From positions 1-64,000 of the forward strand of contig NZ_ACLQ01000008.1 of the NCBI RefSeq assembly GCF_000174755.1: a stretch of DNA of 64,000 nt. The letters are read 5' to 3'. How positions within the stretch are numbered: the stretch's first letter is position 1; every line of letters begins with the position of its first letter. The DNA comes from Capnocytophaga gingivalis ATCC 33624 (GTDB lineage: Bacteria > Bacteroidota > Bacteroidia > Flavobacteriales > Flavobacteriaceae). The notes under the pieces were generated by a model. That model was not told the DNA's origin. It ran no database searches and saw nothing but the letters and a program-made list of their open reading frames with translations. Positions 1-7,492 of this stretch are shown piece by piece. Both the position numbers and the translations under genes were made by a program.

Positions 1-10
1 CCACGAGGCC
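1..10 (-). tRNA. 5' end of a tRNA-Arg (cut by window edge)
   Basis: The first ten bases are identical to the 5' acceptor-stem end of the complete tRNA-Arg(ACG) gene near 1.5 kb, and the promoter region behind them is also nearly identical. This is therefore the 5' end of a second copy reading out of the window on the minus strand. The body of the tRNA is not visible, so its anticodon is inferred from the match. Confidence 0.75.
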
Positions 11-27
11 TTTTGTTATTACGGGTG

Positions 28-56
28 CAAAGGTACAACTTTTTTTGATTTTGCAA
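28..56 (-). promoter_or_regulatory. promoter of the truncated tRNA-Arg copy
   Basis: On the minus strand a TTG (54-56) lies 18 bp upstream of TACCTTTG (28-35), the Bacteroidota -33/-7 pattern. The same arrangement occurs upstream of the complete copy, with one base changed in the -7 box. Confidence 0.75.
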
Positions 57-161
57 GCGTTTTTTCTATTTTTTTACATTTTATATATAATCAAATAAAT
101 ATATTAATTTTTTATTAATTTTCGCTCTGTTTTTGACAATAAAATTTTTTTAGTGAAAAAA

Positions 162-193
162 TTTGCATGTTTCATGCAAAAAATATAGTTTTG
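162..193 (+). promoter_or_regulatory. promoter with overlapping palindromic operator
   Basis: A TTG (163-165) and TAGTTTTG (186-193) are 20 bp apart and form a -33/-7 promoter. A perfect inverted repeat, TTTGCATG-TTT-CATGCAAA (162-180), covers the -33 element and part of the spacer. This is where a repressor would block sigma binding. The lipoprotein start lies about 130 bp downstream, so the leader is long. The regulator is unknown. Confidence 0.55.
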
Positions 194-325
194 CAGCGTA
201 AATTATATTTAGATTAAGAGTAATTTCTGTATGATATACTATTAAAGAAATACTTAACACAAATATATCATCCATTTTCTAATGGATATTAGAAAAATTT
301 TTTAACTAAATCAAACACTTTAGAA

Positions 326-1396
326 ATGAGAAAAATTATTTTACTATTAGTAGCTACAACCTTCTCACTGATAGGTTGTTCCAAAGGTGAAGATACACTT
401 GCCAAATCAGACCTTAAAGCTACAATGAGCGCACAGCTTGATCCTGTGCTCGATGGAAGTCTTTATCCTTCGGCCGTCTATAGTATGGCTCAGATCAAAT
501 CAGTTGACAAAAACACCCTCACCTATTTTAATCTTTCTATAGAAAGTGAAGTCGAATTCAATGGAAAGATAAGAGTAACAAATGACAAATTTATTCATGA
601 AACTCTCATTGAAAAAAAATTCCAAAAAGGAATGAACAATATTTCTGTAAACTTATTATGGAAGTATGATGACTTTATAAAATTTCAGAATCCTGGAATT
701 ACACACTTTAGTTTTCAACTACTTGACCGAGAAGGTAAGTTGGTCACCAATACCGATGTAGAAGTACCTTACCGAAGTGTGAGTGAATGTGTGTTTGCCC
801 TAAAAAATGGAAATCAAGTATTGGATTTTCGTGCTTTCTTTGCTTCTTATGTAAATGAAGATAGTAAGCTTATAGATCCTTTTCTAAGTGAAACCCTAAG
901 AGAGCATAATGAAACATATAAAGCAAAACCTAACGTACAACTTAGTTCAGGCTGGGCAGGTTATCAGTTAGGATCTGACTATGCAGACCTACAAGTGATA
1001 GCTATTGTAGCACAACTAATGCGAAAAGGAATGAATTATAGCAACATTACCGATACAAGTAATTCTTCAACAAAGGTTTATAGCCAAAATGTACGCTTTA
1101 TTAATGAAACCCTTGCCGTAAAAAATGCTAATTGTGTAGATGGAAGCGTACTTCTGGCAAGTATTTTAGAGAAGATTGGTATCCGTTGCTTTTTAGTAGC
1201 TATACCAGGACATATGTACTTAGCTTACAGCAGAACAGGGAAAATGCAAATCCCCTCAGCAGATATTCAATATGTAGAAACAACCCTAATAGGTTCTGGT
1301 AGTCTTGAAAAAGTTTTTGGTGGAAAAAATGATCAAGACCAAAAATTTATAGGTATTAAAGCAGCAAGAGAATTAGGCCTAAAACCTATTCAATAG
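326..1396 (+). CDS. lipoprotein with transglutaminase-like C-terminal domain
   Basis: Predicted exported lipoprotein of 356 aa. The first 17 residues form a signal peptide ending in LIG-Cys18. The mature start C-S-K-G-E-D resembles the Capnocytophaga surface-export signal, so the protein may face outward (inference). The C-terminal third has a transglutaminase/papain-like arrangement, with Cys270 in NCVDGSVLL and His296 in PGHMYLAY. The first ~250 residues are not recognised. It sits alone between two tRNA-Arg copies, has its own promoter with a palindrome, and is followed by a strong terminator. The substrate is unknown and the catalytic assignment rests on the Cys and His motifs only. Confidence 0.7.
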   Translation: MRKIILLLVATTFSLIGCSKGEDTLAKSDLKATMSAQLDPVLDGSLYPSAVYSMAQIKSVDKNTLTYFNLSIESEVEFNGKIRVTNDKFIHETLIEKKFQKGMNNISVNLLWKYDDFIKFQNPGITHFSFQLLDREGKLVTNTDVEVPYRSVSECVFALKNGNQVLDFRAFFASYVNEDSKLIDPFLSETLREHNETYKAKPNVQLSSGWAGYQLGSDYADLQVIAIVAQLMRKGMNYSNITDTSNSSTKVYSQNVRFINETLAVKNANCVDGSVLLASILEKIGIRCFLVAIPGHMYLAYSRTGKMQIPSADIQYVETTLIGSGSLEKVFGGKNDQDQKFIGIKAARELGLKPIQ

Positions 1397-1410
1397 TATG
1401 AAAAACAAAA

Positions 1411-1437
1411 AAACACCCTCTTGCTAGGGTGTTTTTT
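1411..1437. terminator. bidirectional terminator
   Basis: A perfect 9-bp stem (1411-1419 with 1426-1434) has a 6-base loop, a T-run on its right and an A-run on its left. It can serve both the lipoprotein gene and the converging tRNA-Arg. Confidence 0.85.
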
Positions 1438-1438
1438 G

Positions 1439-1512
1439 TGACCTCGACAGGATTCAAACCTGTAACCTTCTGAGCCGTAATCAGATGCGCTATTCAGTTG
1501 CGCCACGAGGCC
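1439..1512 (-). tRNA. tRNA-Arg(ACG)
   Basis: Folded by eye on the minus strand. The acceptor stem GGCCTCG pairs with CGAGGTC, the D arm is GCGC/GCGC, the anticodon stem TCTGA/TCAGA encloses the loop TTACGGC with anticodon ACG, and the T arm is ACAGG/CCTGT around TTTGAAT. The discriminator base is A and CCA is not encoded. All arms are intact, so the gene should be functional and read CGU and, with inosine, CGC/CGA. Confidence 0.95.
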
Positions 1513-1528
1513 TTTATTATTACGGGTG

Positions 1529-1557
1529 CAAAGATACAACTTTTTTTGATTTTGCAA
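1529..1557 (-). promoter_or_regulatory. tRNA-Arg promoter
   Basis: On the minus strand TTG (1555-1557) lies 18 bp upstream of TATCTTTG (1529-1536), about 17 bp before the mature 5' end of the tRNA. Confidence 0.8.
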
Positions 1558-1652
1558 GTATTTTCATGAAAAAATATTTTTTACCCCAAAGTATTTATGG
1601 GTAAGGTGAGTAACTTTAAAAAACTAATTAACAAAAATATAAGAGGACTATT

Positions 1653-1683
1653 TTGTATTATATTTCTTTTTTTAATATTTTTG
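1653..1683 (+). promoter_or_regulatory. promoter of the beta-propeller lipoprotein
   Basis: TTG (1653-1655), a 20-bp spacer and TATTTTTG (1676-1683), ending 22 bp before the start codon. Confidence 0.75.
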
Positions 1684-1705
1684 TGCACAATAAAATAATA
1701 CTATT

Positions 1706-2794
1706 ATGAAAAAAACAACTTTCACAACAATCATTGTCTTATTATGTTTATGTTTTTCTTGTAGTAAAGACAATGATTCCTCTGGAGCAGGCGCCTTAGG
1801 GGTTACAGGCAGTGGCATATACTACAAATTTGCAGGTGGGTATGGGTATTATGACCTTCGCTCAGGGAGAAACATTACTGAGATATTCAAGAGCAATATA
1901 GTTGATAAGTATGATGTCTCTTGGGATGGCCAGAAGCTATTGGTGGCTTGGGCAAAACGACCTTATGGCCAATATCAGACGGATTATCTTCAATTTACCT
2001 ATCTACCTATGCTTGAGAAGAAATCTGGTGCAGCTACCAGTGATGATGATTTCGAGAAGCGTAAAATCAATTCCTTTGACTTCAATGGTTATGATGTAGG
2101 CGGCTCTGGGGGGGTAGGTTTTTTCCTCTCGCCTGACGAACGTTTTGTTGCTGTACAAGCCAAAAAATCTACGGGTTATAATAATGATAATCCTGCAAGT
2201 ATATTGGATATGAGCAGTGGGCGTTTGCTAAAAGAATTTAATATTGTCGGATATGAGCCGCATAGGATCAATATCGTAGGCTGGTCAAGTGCTGGGGAAC
2301 TTTTTCTTAGTGTAGATAATGAACTCATAAAAGCCTCAGAAAGAAATGATTGGAGTATGACCTATGTAAAAAAGCTGCCATTTGATGATATAGAGATGCT
2401 CAATATGAACCCACAAGGAACACAATTTGTATTCAGAAGGGGAGATAAGCATATTTGGCTCTATGATATACAAGAGGACTCACACTACCAAGTAACTACT
2501 TCAAAGGTAGATGGCATTACCGATGCAAGAACTTATTATTCAGGTGGAGAGCGTCTCCCATCCTTTTCTCCAGATGGGAAGTATATTGCCTTTACAGGAC
2601 AACCCAGACACTCTGCAGTGCCCTATGCCTATGACCCAGCGGTATTTGGGACTGCAGGGGTAGTCAATATGCTTATCATTATAGAGAATAATGGCAAAAC
2701 TAGAGATCTTGATGCCGATAATGACGGTACTATATTCTATCCCAAAGACGGGAAATACCCCATATCAGCAGAGGAACGACTCATTTGGAGATAA
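1706..2794 (+). CDS. beta-propeller (PD40/TolB-like) lipoprotein
   Basis: Predicted lipoprotein of 362 aa. The signal peptide ends in CFS-Cys19 and is followed by S-K-D-N-D, close to the Capnocytophaga surface-lipoprotein export signal, so an outward location is likely (inference). The body has repeated blade-like stretches, including FLSPDERFVAVQA and a late PSFSPDGKYIAFTGQ, as in TolB/PD40 propellers. No catalytic motif was recognised, so binding or scaffolding is more likely than an enzyme. Single-gene transcription unit with its own promoter and terminator. Confidence 0.7.
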   Translation: MKKTTFTTIIVLLCLCFSCSKDNDSSGAGALGVTGSGIYYKFAGGYGYYDLRSGRNITEIFKSNIVDKYDVSWDGQKLLVAWAKRPYGQYQTDYLQFTYLPMLEKKSGAATSDDDFEKRKINSFDFNGYDVGGSGGVGFFLSPDERFVAVQAKKSTGYNNDNPASILDMSSGRLLKEFNIVGYEPHRINIVGWSSAGELFLSVDNELIKASERNDWSMTYVKKLPFDDIEMLNMNPQGTQFVFRRGDKHIWLYDIQEDSHYQVTTSKVDGITDARTYYSGGERLPSFSPDGKYIAFTGQPRHSAVPYAYDPAVFGTAGVVNMLIIIENNGKTRDLDADNDGTIFYPKDGKYPISAEERLIWR

Positions 2795-2831
2795 TAGAGT
2801 TATTTCTTTTAGTTTGTACCCATTTATTGAT

Positions 2832-2869
2832 AGAGCTTGTAGTTTTTTGATAAACTACAAGCTCTTTTA
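2832..2869. terminator. terminator between convergent genes
   Basis: A 14-bp perfect stem (2832-2845 with 2852-2865) has a 6-base loop and TTT after it. It ends the propeller lipoprotein gene and may also stop murA transcription. Confidence 0.8.
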
Positions 2870-2943
2870 ATAATTAAGGATGACTATATAATCATCTTCA
2901 GATAGGGAGAGTTACTCTACTCTGTAAATTTGTTATAAACGAG

Positions 2944-4254
2944 TTACACTCTTGTAATTCTGGCTCCGATGGCTTGGAGTCGTTCTTCTATACATTCGTA
3001 TCCTCTATCTATCTGTTCTATGTTGTGAATGGTAGAGGTTCCTTTGGCTGAAAGTGCGGCTATAAGCAGGGCTACTCCTGCACGGATATCAGGGGAAGTC
3101 ATAGTAGTGGCTCTTAGGCGAGACTTGAAATCATTGCCTATGACCACAGCACGGTGTGGATCACATAGGATTATTTTCGCTCCCATATCGATAAGCTTAT
3201 CGACAAAGAACAAGCGGCTTTCGAACATCTTCTGGTGTACCAATACTTCTCCTCGGGCTTGTATGGCTGTCACCAGAATGATACTCAGAAGGTCAGGGGT
3301 AAATCCAGGCCATGGAGCATCATATACTGTAAGTATGGAACCATCTATAAAGTTTTGTATCTCATATCCTTCTGTATGGGCAGGAATATAGATATCATCT
3401 CCTCTTCTCTCAAGGGTGATTCCCAAGCGCTCGAATATAGTAGGTATCAAGCCCAAGTGTTCCCAACCTACCTCCTTGATAGTCAGTTCACTTTGAGTCA
3501 TTGCAGCCATTCCTATCCAGCTGCCTATCTCAATCATATCTGGCAGGATGCGATGAGTACAACCACCCAATTTTTTCACTCCTCTGATAGTAAGCAAGTT
3601 AGACCCTATTCCCTCTATCTGTGCCCCCATTTGTTGGAGCATACGGCACACCTGTTGTAGATAAGGTTCGCAAGCTGCGTTGTAGATAGTAGTCGTTCCC
3701 TCTGCCAAGGAGGCTGCCATAAGGATATTGGCTGTACCTGTCACAGAAGCCTCATCCAAAAGGATATAAGCTCCCTTCAGCCCCTGGGGAGCTGTTACTG
3801 TATAATAGTGATTCTCATGAGAATAGGTAAAAGTAGCTCCGAGCTTTACGAAACCATCGAAATGGGTATCCAAGCGGCGACGCCCTATCTTATCTCCCCC
3901 AGGCTTGGGAACACCTCCATATCCGAAGCGTGCCAAGAGTGGTCCCAAAATAAGGATAGACCCTCTCAATCGCTGGCTTTGTTTGGCAAATTCCTCAGAA
4001 GAGAGATAGTCCATATTGATCTCATCTGCTTGAAAGGAATAGGAGCCCTTGCCCAATTTTTGAATCTTCACTCCTAAGTCTCCCAATAGCTCTATAAGCT
4101 TATTCACATCCAATATATCAGGGACATTGTGTATGGTTACTTTCTCCTGGGTGAGTAGTACCAAGCACAAGACCTGTAGTGCTTCGTTCTTTGCCCCCTG
4201 AGGGGTGATACTTCCATATAAGGAATGTCCTCCTTCTATCTTAAAACTTTCCAT
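2944..4254 (-). CDS. murA: UDP-N-acetylglucosamine 1-carboxyvinyltransferase (MurA)
   Basis: Cytoplasmic enzyme of 436 aa that transfers enolpyruvate from PEP to UDP-GlcNAc, the first committed step of peptidoglycan synthesis. The substrate-binding Lys22-Asn23 (QGAKNEA) and the conserved LGPLLARFG region are present. In the active-site loop, GGVPKPGGDKIG, Asp121 stands where most MurA enzymes have the Cys that fosfomycin alkylates. This natural Cys-to-Asp change is known in mycobacteria and chlamydiae and gives fosfomycin insensitivity. The gene lies 24 bp downstream of the DUF4290 gene and is probably co-transcribed with it. Length is normal. Confidence 0.96.
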   Translation of the reverse strand: MESFKIEGGHSLYGSITPQGAKNEALQVLCLVLLTQEKVTIHNVPDILDVNKLIELLGDLGVKIQKLGKGSYSFQADEINMDYLSSEEFAKQSQRLRGSILILGPLLARFGYGGVPKPGGDKIGRRRLDTHFDGFVKLGATFTYSHENHYYTVTAPQGLKGAYILLDEASVTGTANILMAASLAEGTTTIYNAACEPYLQQVCRMLQQMGAQIEGIGSNLLTIRGVKKLGGCTHRILPDMIEIGSWIGMAAMTQSELTIKEVGWEHLGLIPTIFERLGITLERRGDDIYIPAHTEGYEIQNFIDGSILTVYDAPWPGFTPDLLSIILVTAIQARGEVLVHQKMFESRLFFVDKLIDMGAKIILCDPHRAVVIGNDFKSRLRATTMTSPDIRAGVALLIAALSAKGTSTIHNIEQIDRGYECIEERLQAIGARITRV

Positions 4255-4278
4255 AATATATAGTATAGATTCTAAGGT

Positions 4279-4911
4279 TTATTTTCGTTTTCCTTTCCCA
4301 TAGGACTTCTTACCTACAGCGGGAGGATTATTATTTTTCTTCTGATAATGAGTAGGCTTAGAAGTAAGGTTTTCCTCAAGCACTCCCAAGTCAATCTTCC
4401 CATTACTCAGTTCGTAGAGATGGGCAAAGATAATACTATCCTCTACCCCTTCTTTATTCCATGTCAGGAAACACTTTTTCATATGGTTGGCTATAGAGAA
4501 CTTAAGAGCTTCCTTGAGCTCTCCCTCTTCCCAGCCGACACATATTTGTATCATCTTTAGTATATTGTTTCCATAGAAACGATACTTCATTCGGTGCTGA
4601 GGCGGGGACAATCGCTGTGGGTTCGGGGTGGTGGACTCTCGTGTTGGCTTCTCAAAAGGAGAGTCTACATCTATCTGAAAATCAGACATTTTAAAGAGCT
4701 GATCCCACAGTTTATGTTGGAAATCAGGTACATCTCTTAGGTGAGGGTTCATATTTCCCATGACAGCTATGATAGCCTTTGCCGTATTATTTCGTTCGGT
4801 ACGATCGGCTATTTTCATTGCCTCCTGTACCATTTTTTGTATATGCCTCCCATATTCAGGGATAATAAGCTCATTACGCTCTGTGTTGTATTCTAAAGCT
4901 GATTGTTCCAT
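4279..4911 (-). CDS. DUF4290 family protein
   Basis: A 210-aa cytoplasmic protein matching the Bacteroidota DUF4290 family, which is regularly found directly upstream of murA. The N-terminal 150 residues are helical, with the conserved-looking stretch LIIPEYGRHIQKMV. The tail is basic and Lys/Gly-rich (KKSYGKGKRK), suggesting RNA or nucleic-acid contact. Its function is unknown. The fixed link to murA suggests a role in, or coordination with, cell-wall synthesis (inference). Confidence 0.8.
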   Translation of the reverse strand: MEQSALEYNTERNELIIPEYGRHIQKMVQEAMKIADRTERNNTAKAIIAVMGNMNPHLRDVPDFQHKLWDQLFKMSDFQIDVDSPFEKPTRESTTPNPQRLSPPQHRMKYRFYGNNILKMIQICVGWEEGELKEALKFSIANHMKKCFLTWNKEGVEDSIIFAHLYELSNGKIDLGVLEENLTSKPTHYQKKNNNPPAVGKKSYGKGKRK

Positions 4912-5006
4912 AATATAATTTATTTAAATAATTTCAACGATAAATAACAAATTACCCCTCGGTAATTCAATTATTATTTGTACTTTTGCTCCTTCAAACA
5001 GCTAAT

Positions 5007-5429
5007 ATGCAATATACTCTCTCTGAAATAGATAGCATTGCCCATACTTTTGTCAAGGAAGTACTTCCACACTCTCATAGAGTTATTCTCTTTCAAGGGG
5101 CTATGGGAGCAGGGAAAACGACTTTTATCCGTAGCCTATGTAAGGCATTGGGAGTCAAAGATATAGTAAGCAGTCCTACTTTTTCCTTAGTCAATGAATA
5201 CCAAGGAAACCCAGAGAGGATTTTCCACTTTGACCTCTATCGTATCGAAGACGAAGCAGAGGCCTTGGACTTTGGCATAGAGGAATATTGGCAAGGGAAT
5301 GATTGGTGCTTTATCGAATGGGGCGAACGCATTCCTACACTTTTACCTGAAGCATACAGCGAATTTGTTTTTACCCTTATTGATGATATTACTCGAGACA
5401 TTTCTATAATACACCATCCTACTGTCTAA
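5007..5429 (+). CDS. tsaE: tRNA threonylcarbamoyladenosine biosynthesis ATPase TsaE
   Basis: ATPase of 140 aa that works with TsaB and TsaD to make t6A37 on ANN-decoding tRNAs. The Walker A motif GAMGAGKT is at residues 31-38 and the switch-like SSPTFSLVNEY follows. The characteristic FIEWGERIP lies near the C-terminus. The ATG at 5007 was chosen because a longer frame would begin with a TTG that is the end of the -7 box TACTTTTG (4981-4988). It shares a 13-bp gap with the next gene. Confidence 0.93.
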   Translation: MQYTLSEIDSIAHTFVKEVLPHSHRVILFQGAMGAGKTTFIRSLCKALGVKDIVSSPTFSLVNEYQGNPERIFHFDLYRIEDEAEALDFGIEEYWQGNDWCFIEWGERIPTLLPEAYSEFVFTLIDDITRDISIIHHPTV

Positions 5430-5442
5430 TACCTTACTTACG

Positions 5443-5805
5443 ATGAACCTACTACGACGTTTTCTTCTTTTCTTTTTAGGGCTTTCGGTGGGAAGCATCT
5501 TTGTGATGTTTTTTTTCCAACGCAAAGATACCGAATTTTGTTATTTACCCAACTGCCGAGTACTCAAGAGCTTGCGTGCCAAATCCTTAGTCCTTACTGA
5601 TTCCCTACAAGCACAAGGCTATCAGAAGGAGCAGCTTCTCCCTCTCCTCACAGAGGGTGATGTGGATTTCTCCCGTAGTGATACCCACTCTGCCTGCCGT
5701 ACCTATGTCATCACAGGCGAAGATACTGCACATACTCCCTTAGAAATCACTATTAAAAGTTGTGAAAAAGAAGCTGTAATTACCTCTATTACGCCCCTAA
5801 AATAA
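5443..5805 (+). CDS. small membrane-anchored protein (DUF4258-like)
   Basis: A 120-aa protein with one N-terminal hydrophobic segment (about residues 6-25) and a periplasmic or cytoplasmic remainder carrying four cysteines, two in FCYLPNCRV. A closely similar small protein, often labelled DUF4258, accompanies tsaE-type loci in other flavobacteria, from memory of the family. Function unknown. It is 13 bp after tsaE and probably in the same transcript. Confidence 0.6.
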   Translation: MNLLRRFLLFFLGLSVGSIFVMFFFQRKDTEFCYLPNCRVLKSLRAKSLVLTDSLQAQGYQKEQLLPLLTEGDVDFSRSDTHSACRTYVITGEDTAHTPLEITIKSCEKEAVITSITPLK

Positions 5806-5808
5806 TCC

Positions 5809-6351
5809 TTAGTGTAGTCCCCTTATCTTATAGGAGAAATCCCATAGTAGGATTCCTGCGCTCACTGCTATATTCAGCGAATGTTTGGTGCCATATTGTG
5901 GAATTTCTATGGCTCTTTGGCAAAGAGAAACTACTGATTGTTGTACTCCTTCTACCTCATTTCCGAAGATAAGTGCATAAGTCACTCCTTTCTTAGGCGA
6001 AAAGTGTTCTAATGACACAGCATCCTCCACTTGTTCTATAGCAATAACCTCCACTTGCCTCTGGCGTAGGCTCTCGACTAAGGTAGTTATATCCTGAACA
6101 TACTCCCACTCTACACTTTCGGTAGCCCCTAAGGCTGTTTTGTGTATTTCCTTATGAGGAGGTGTGGCGGTAATCCCACAGAGGTATATTTTCTGTATAC
6201 AAAAAGCATCGGCTGTTCTAAAGACAGACCCTATATTATTGAGACTACGAATGTTATCCAAGACAACAATCACAGGAATCTTTGGGGTCTCTTTGTATTG
6301 TGCCACACTAAGGCGGTGTAGTTCTTCATTACCCAATTTTCTCATTTCCAT
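5809..6351 (-). CDS. SpoU/TrmH-family RNA 2'-O-methyltransferase
   Basis: SPOUT-fold methyltransferase of 180 aa without an extra N-terminal domain. The three family motifs are visible: NIRSLNNIGSVFRTAD (about 33-48), IFGNEVEGV (about 128-136) and EIPQYGTKHSLNIAVS (about 149-164). These hold S-adenosylmethionine in the trefoil knot. The target (tRNA or rRNA) cannot be told from sequence. The start is 4 bp after the stop of the mevalonate kinase gene, so the two form an operon. The 3' end nearly abuts the convergent small membrane-protein gene. Confidence 0.88.
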   Translation of the reverse strand: MEMRKLGNEELHRLSVAQYKETPKIPVIVVLDNIRSLNNIGSVFRTADAFCIQKIYLCGITATPPHKEIHKTALGATESVEWEYVQDITTLVESLRQRQVEVIAIEQVEDAVSLEHFSPKKGVTYALIFGNEVEGVQQSVVSLCQRAIEIPQYGTKHSLNIAVSAGILLWDFSYKIRGLH

Positions 6352-6355
6352 ATAT

Positions 6356-7300
6356 TCAGAATCGATATACCAATTCTAATTTATGATCACTCAGTGCCTT
6401 TTTAGCCCTTTCATAATCAGGAGTAAAGCCCAATATATAGCCACCTCCGCCTGATCCGCAGAGTTTTAGGTAATAATCTCCAGAATCAATCCCTTGTTTC
6501 CATAAGCTGTGGAACTGCTGAGGAATCATCGGCTTGAAATGACTGAGCACCACTCGAGAGAGTTTTTTTACATTGACAATCAGGTTTTTGAAATTCCCTT
6601 GTAGGAAGTTCTCTATACAATCGTCCGTATACTTAGCAAACTGATTTTTAAGCATTTGTCTGAACCCTTCATTCTTCATCTTCTCCATGAAGATTTCGAC
6701 CATAGGGGCTGTCTCTCCTATCATTCCACTATCCAAGAGGAATACTGCTCCCTTGCCCTCTTCGTAGGGGGTCGGGATTCCTGTAGTCTCGATAAGGTTG
6801 GAGGAATTAATCAATATAGGGATACTCAGATAGCTATTGAGCGGATCCAATCCTGAAGATTTTCCATGGAAGAAGGATTCCATCAGGGAGAATATCTCTT
6901 TGAGTCGAAGCAACTTATCCCGTGTTAGTGTCTCAGTAGCTTCTATTTTATCTATCGCATAAGTATCATAAATAGCCGCTACCAGAGCCCCACTACTCCC
7001 TACACCATAGCCCTGAGGGATACTACTATCAAAATACATTCCTTGGGCAATATCCTCAGACAGGCGTTCCATATCAAACTGTACCAATGGGGCTTCTCCC
7101 TGAGTAATCTCACTAAGGTAGACGAAATATTTCGCCAAAGAACTATTGGACTGTTCTTGCTCTTTGTTCTGCTCTGAGAGGGGGACTTTTTTGAGAGTCC
7201 CATTGTAGGAGTTATAAGGAATAGCCAACCCCTTAGAGTCCTTTATGATACCGTACTCACCAAAGAGTAGTATTTTTGAATAGAAAAGTGTTGATTTCAT
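6356..7300 (-). CDS. mevalonate kinase (GHMP kinase)
   Basis: GHMP-fold kinase of 314 aa. The N-terminus SKILLFGEYGIIKDSKGLA and the phosphate-binding loop YGVGSSGA (98-105) fit mevalonate kinase, as does the late KLCGSGGGGYILGF. It would phosphorylate mevalonate on the way to isopentenyl diphosphate, implying the mevalonate route rather than the MEP route. A longer frame to 7354 was rejected because the -7 box TATCTTTG (7330-7337) lies inside it; ATG 7300 falls just after. Assignment within the GHMP family is by motif only. Confidence 0.85.
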   Translation of the reverse strand: MKSTLFYSKILLFGEYGIIKDSKGLAIPYNSYNGTLKKVPLSEQNKEQEQSNSSLAKYFVYLSEITQGEAPLVQFDMERLSEDIAQGMYFDSSIPQGYGVGSSGALVAAIYDTYAIDKIEATETLTRDKLLRLKEIFSLMESFFHGKSSGLDPLNSYLSIPILINSSNLIETTGIPTPYEEGKGAVFLLDSGMIGETAPMVEIFMEKMKNEGFRQMLKNQFAKYTDDCIENFLQGNFKNLIVNVKKLSRVVLSHFKPMIPQQFHSLWKQGIDSGDYYLKLCGSGGGGYILGFTPDYERAKKALSDHKLELVYRF

Positions 7301-7430
7301 TAAGGTAAAAGATACAACTTTCTTGAGGGCAAAGATACAAAAAAAGAAAAACATGAAAAATGAAAAAATAAAAAATATTTTCCTTATTTTTGAATGTCTC
7401 TAAAAATTTAAAAACTAAAAATTAATTTTC

Positions 7431-7460
7431 TTGATAATTGATATTTATTTTGTATCTTTG
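7431..7460 (+). promoter_or_regulatory. promoter of the lytic transglycosylase
   Basis: TTG (7431-7433), a 19-bp spacer and TATCTTTG (7453-7460); the start codon follows 33 bp later. Confidence 0.8.
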
Positions 7461-7492
7461 CCGCCTTAGAACACACTTGCTAAATATCTTTT

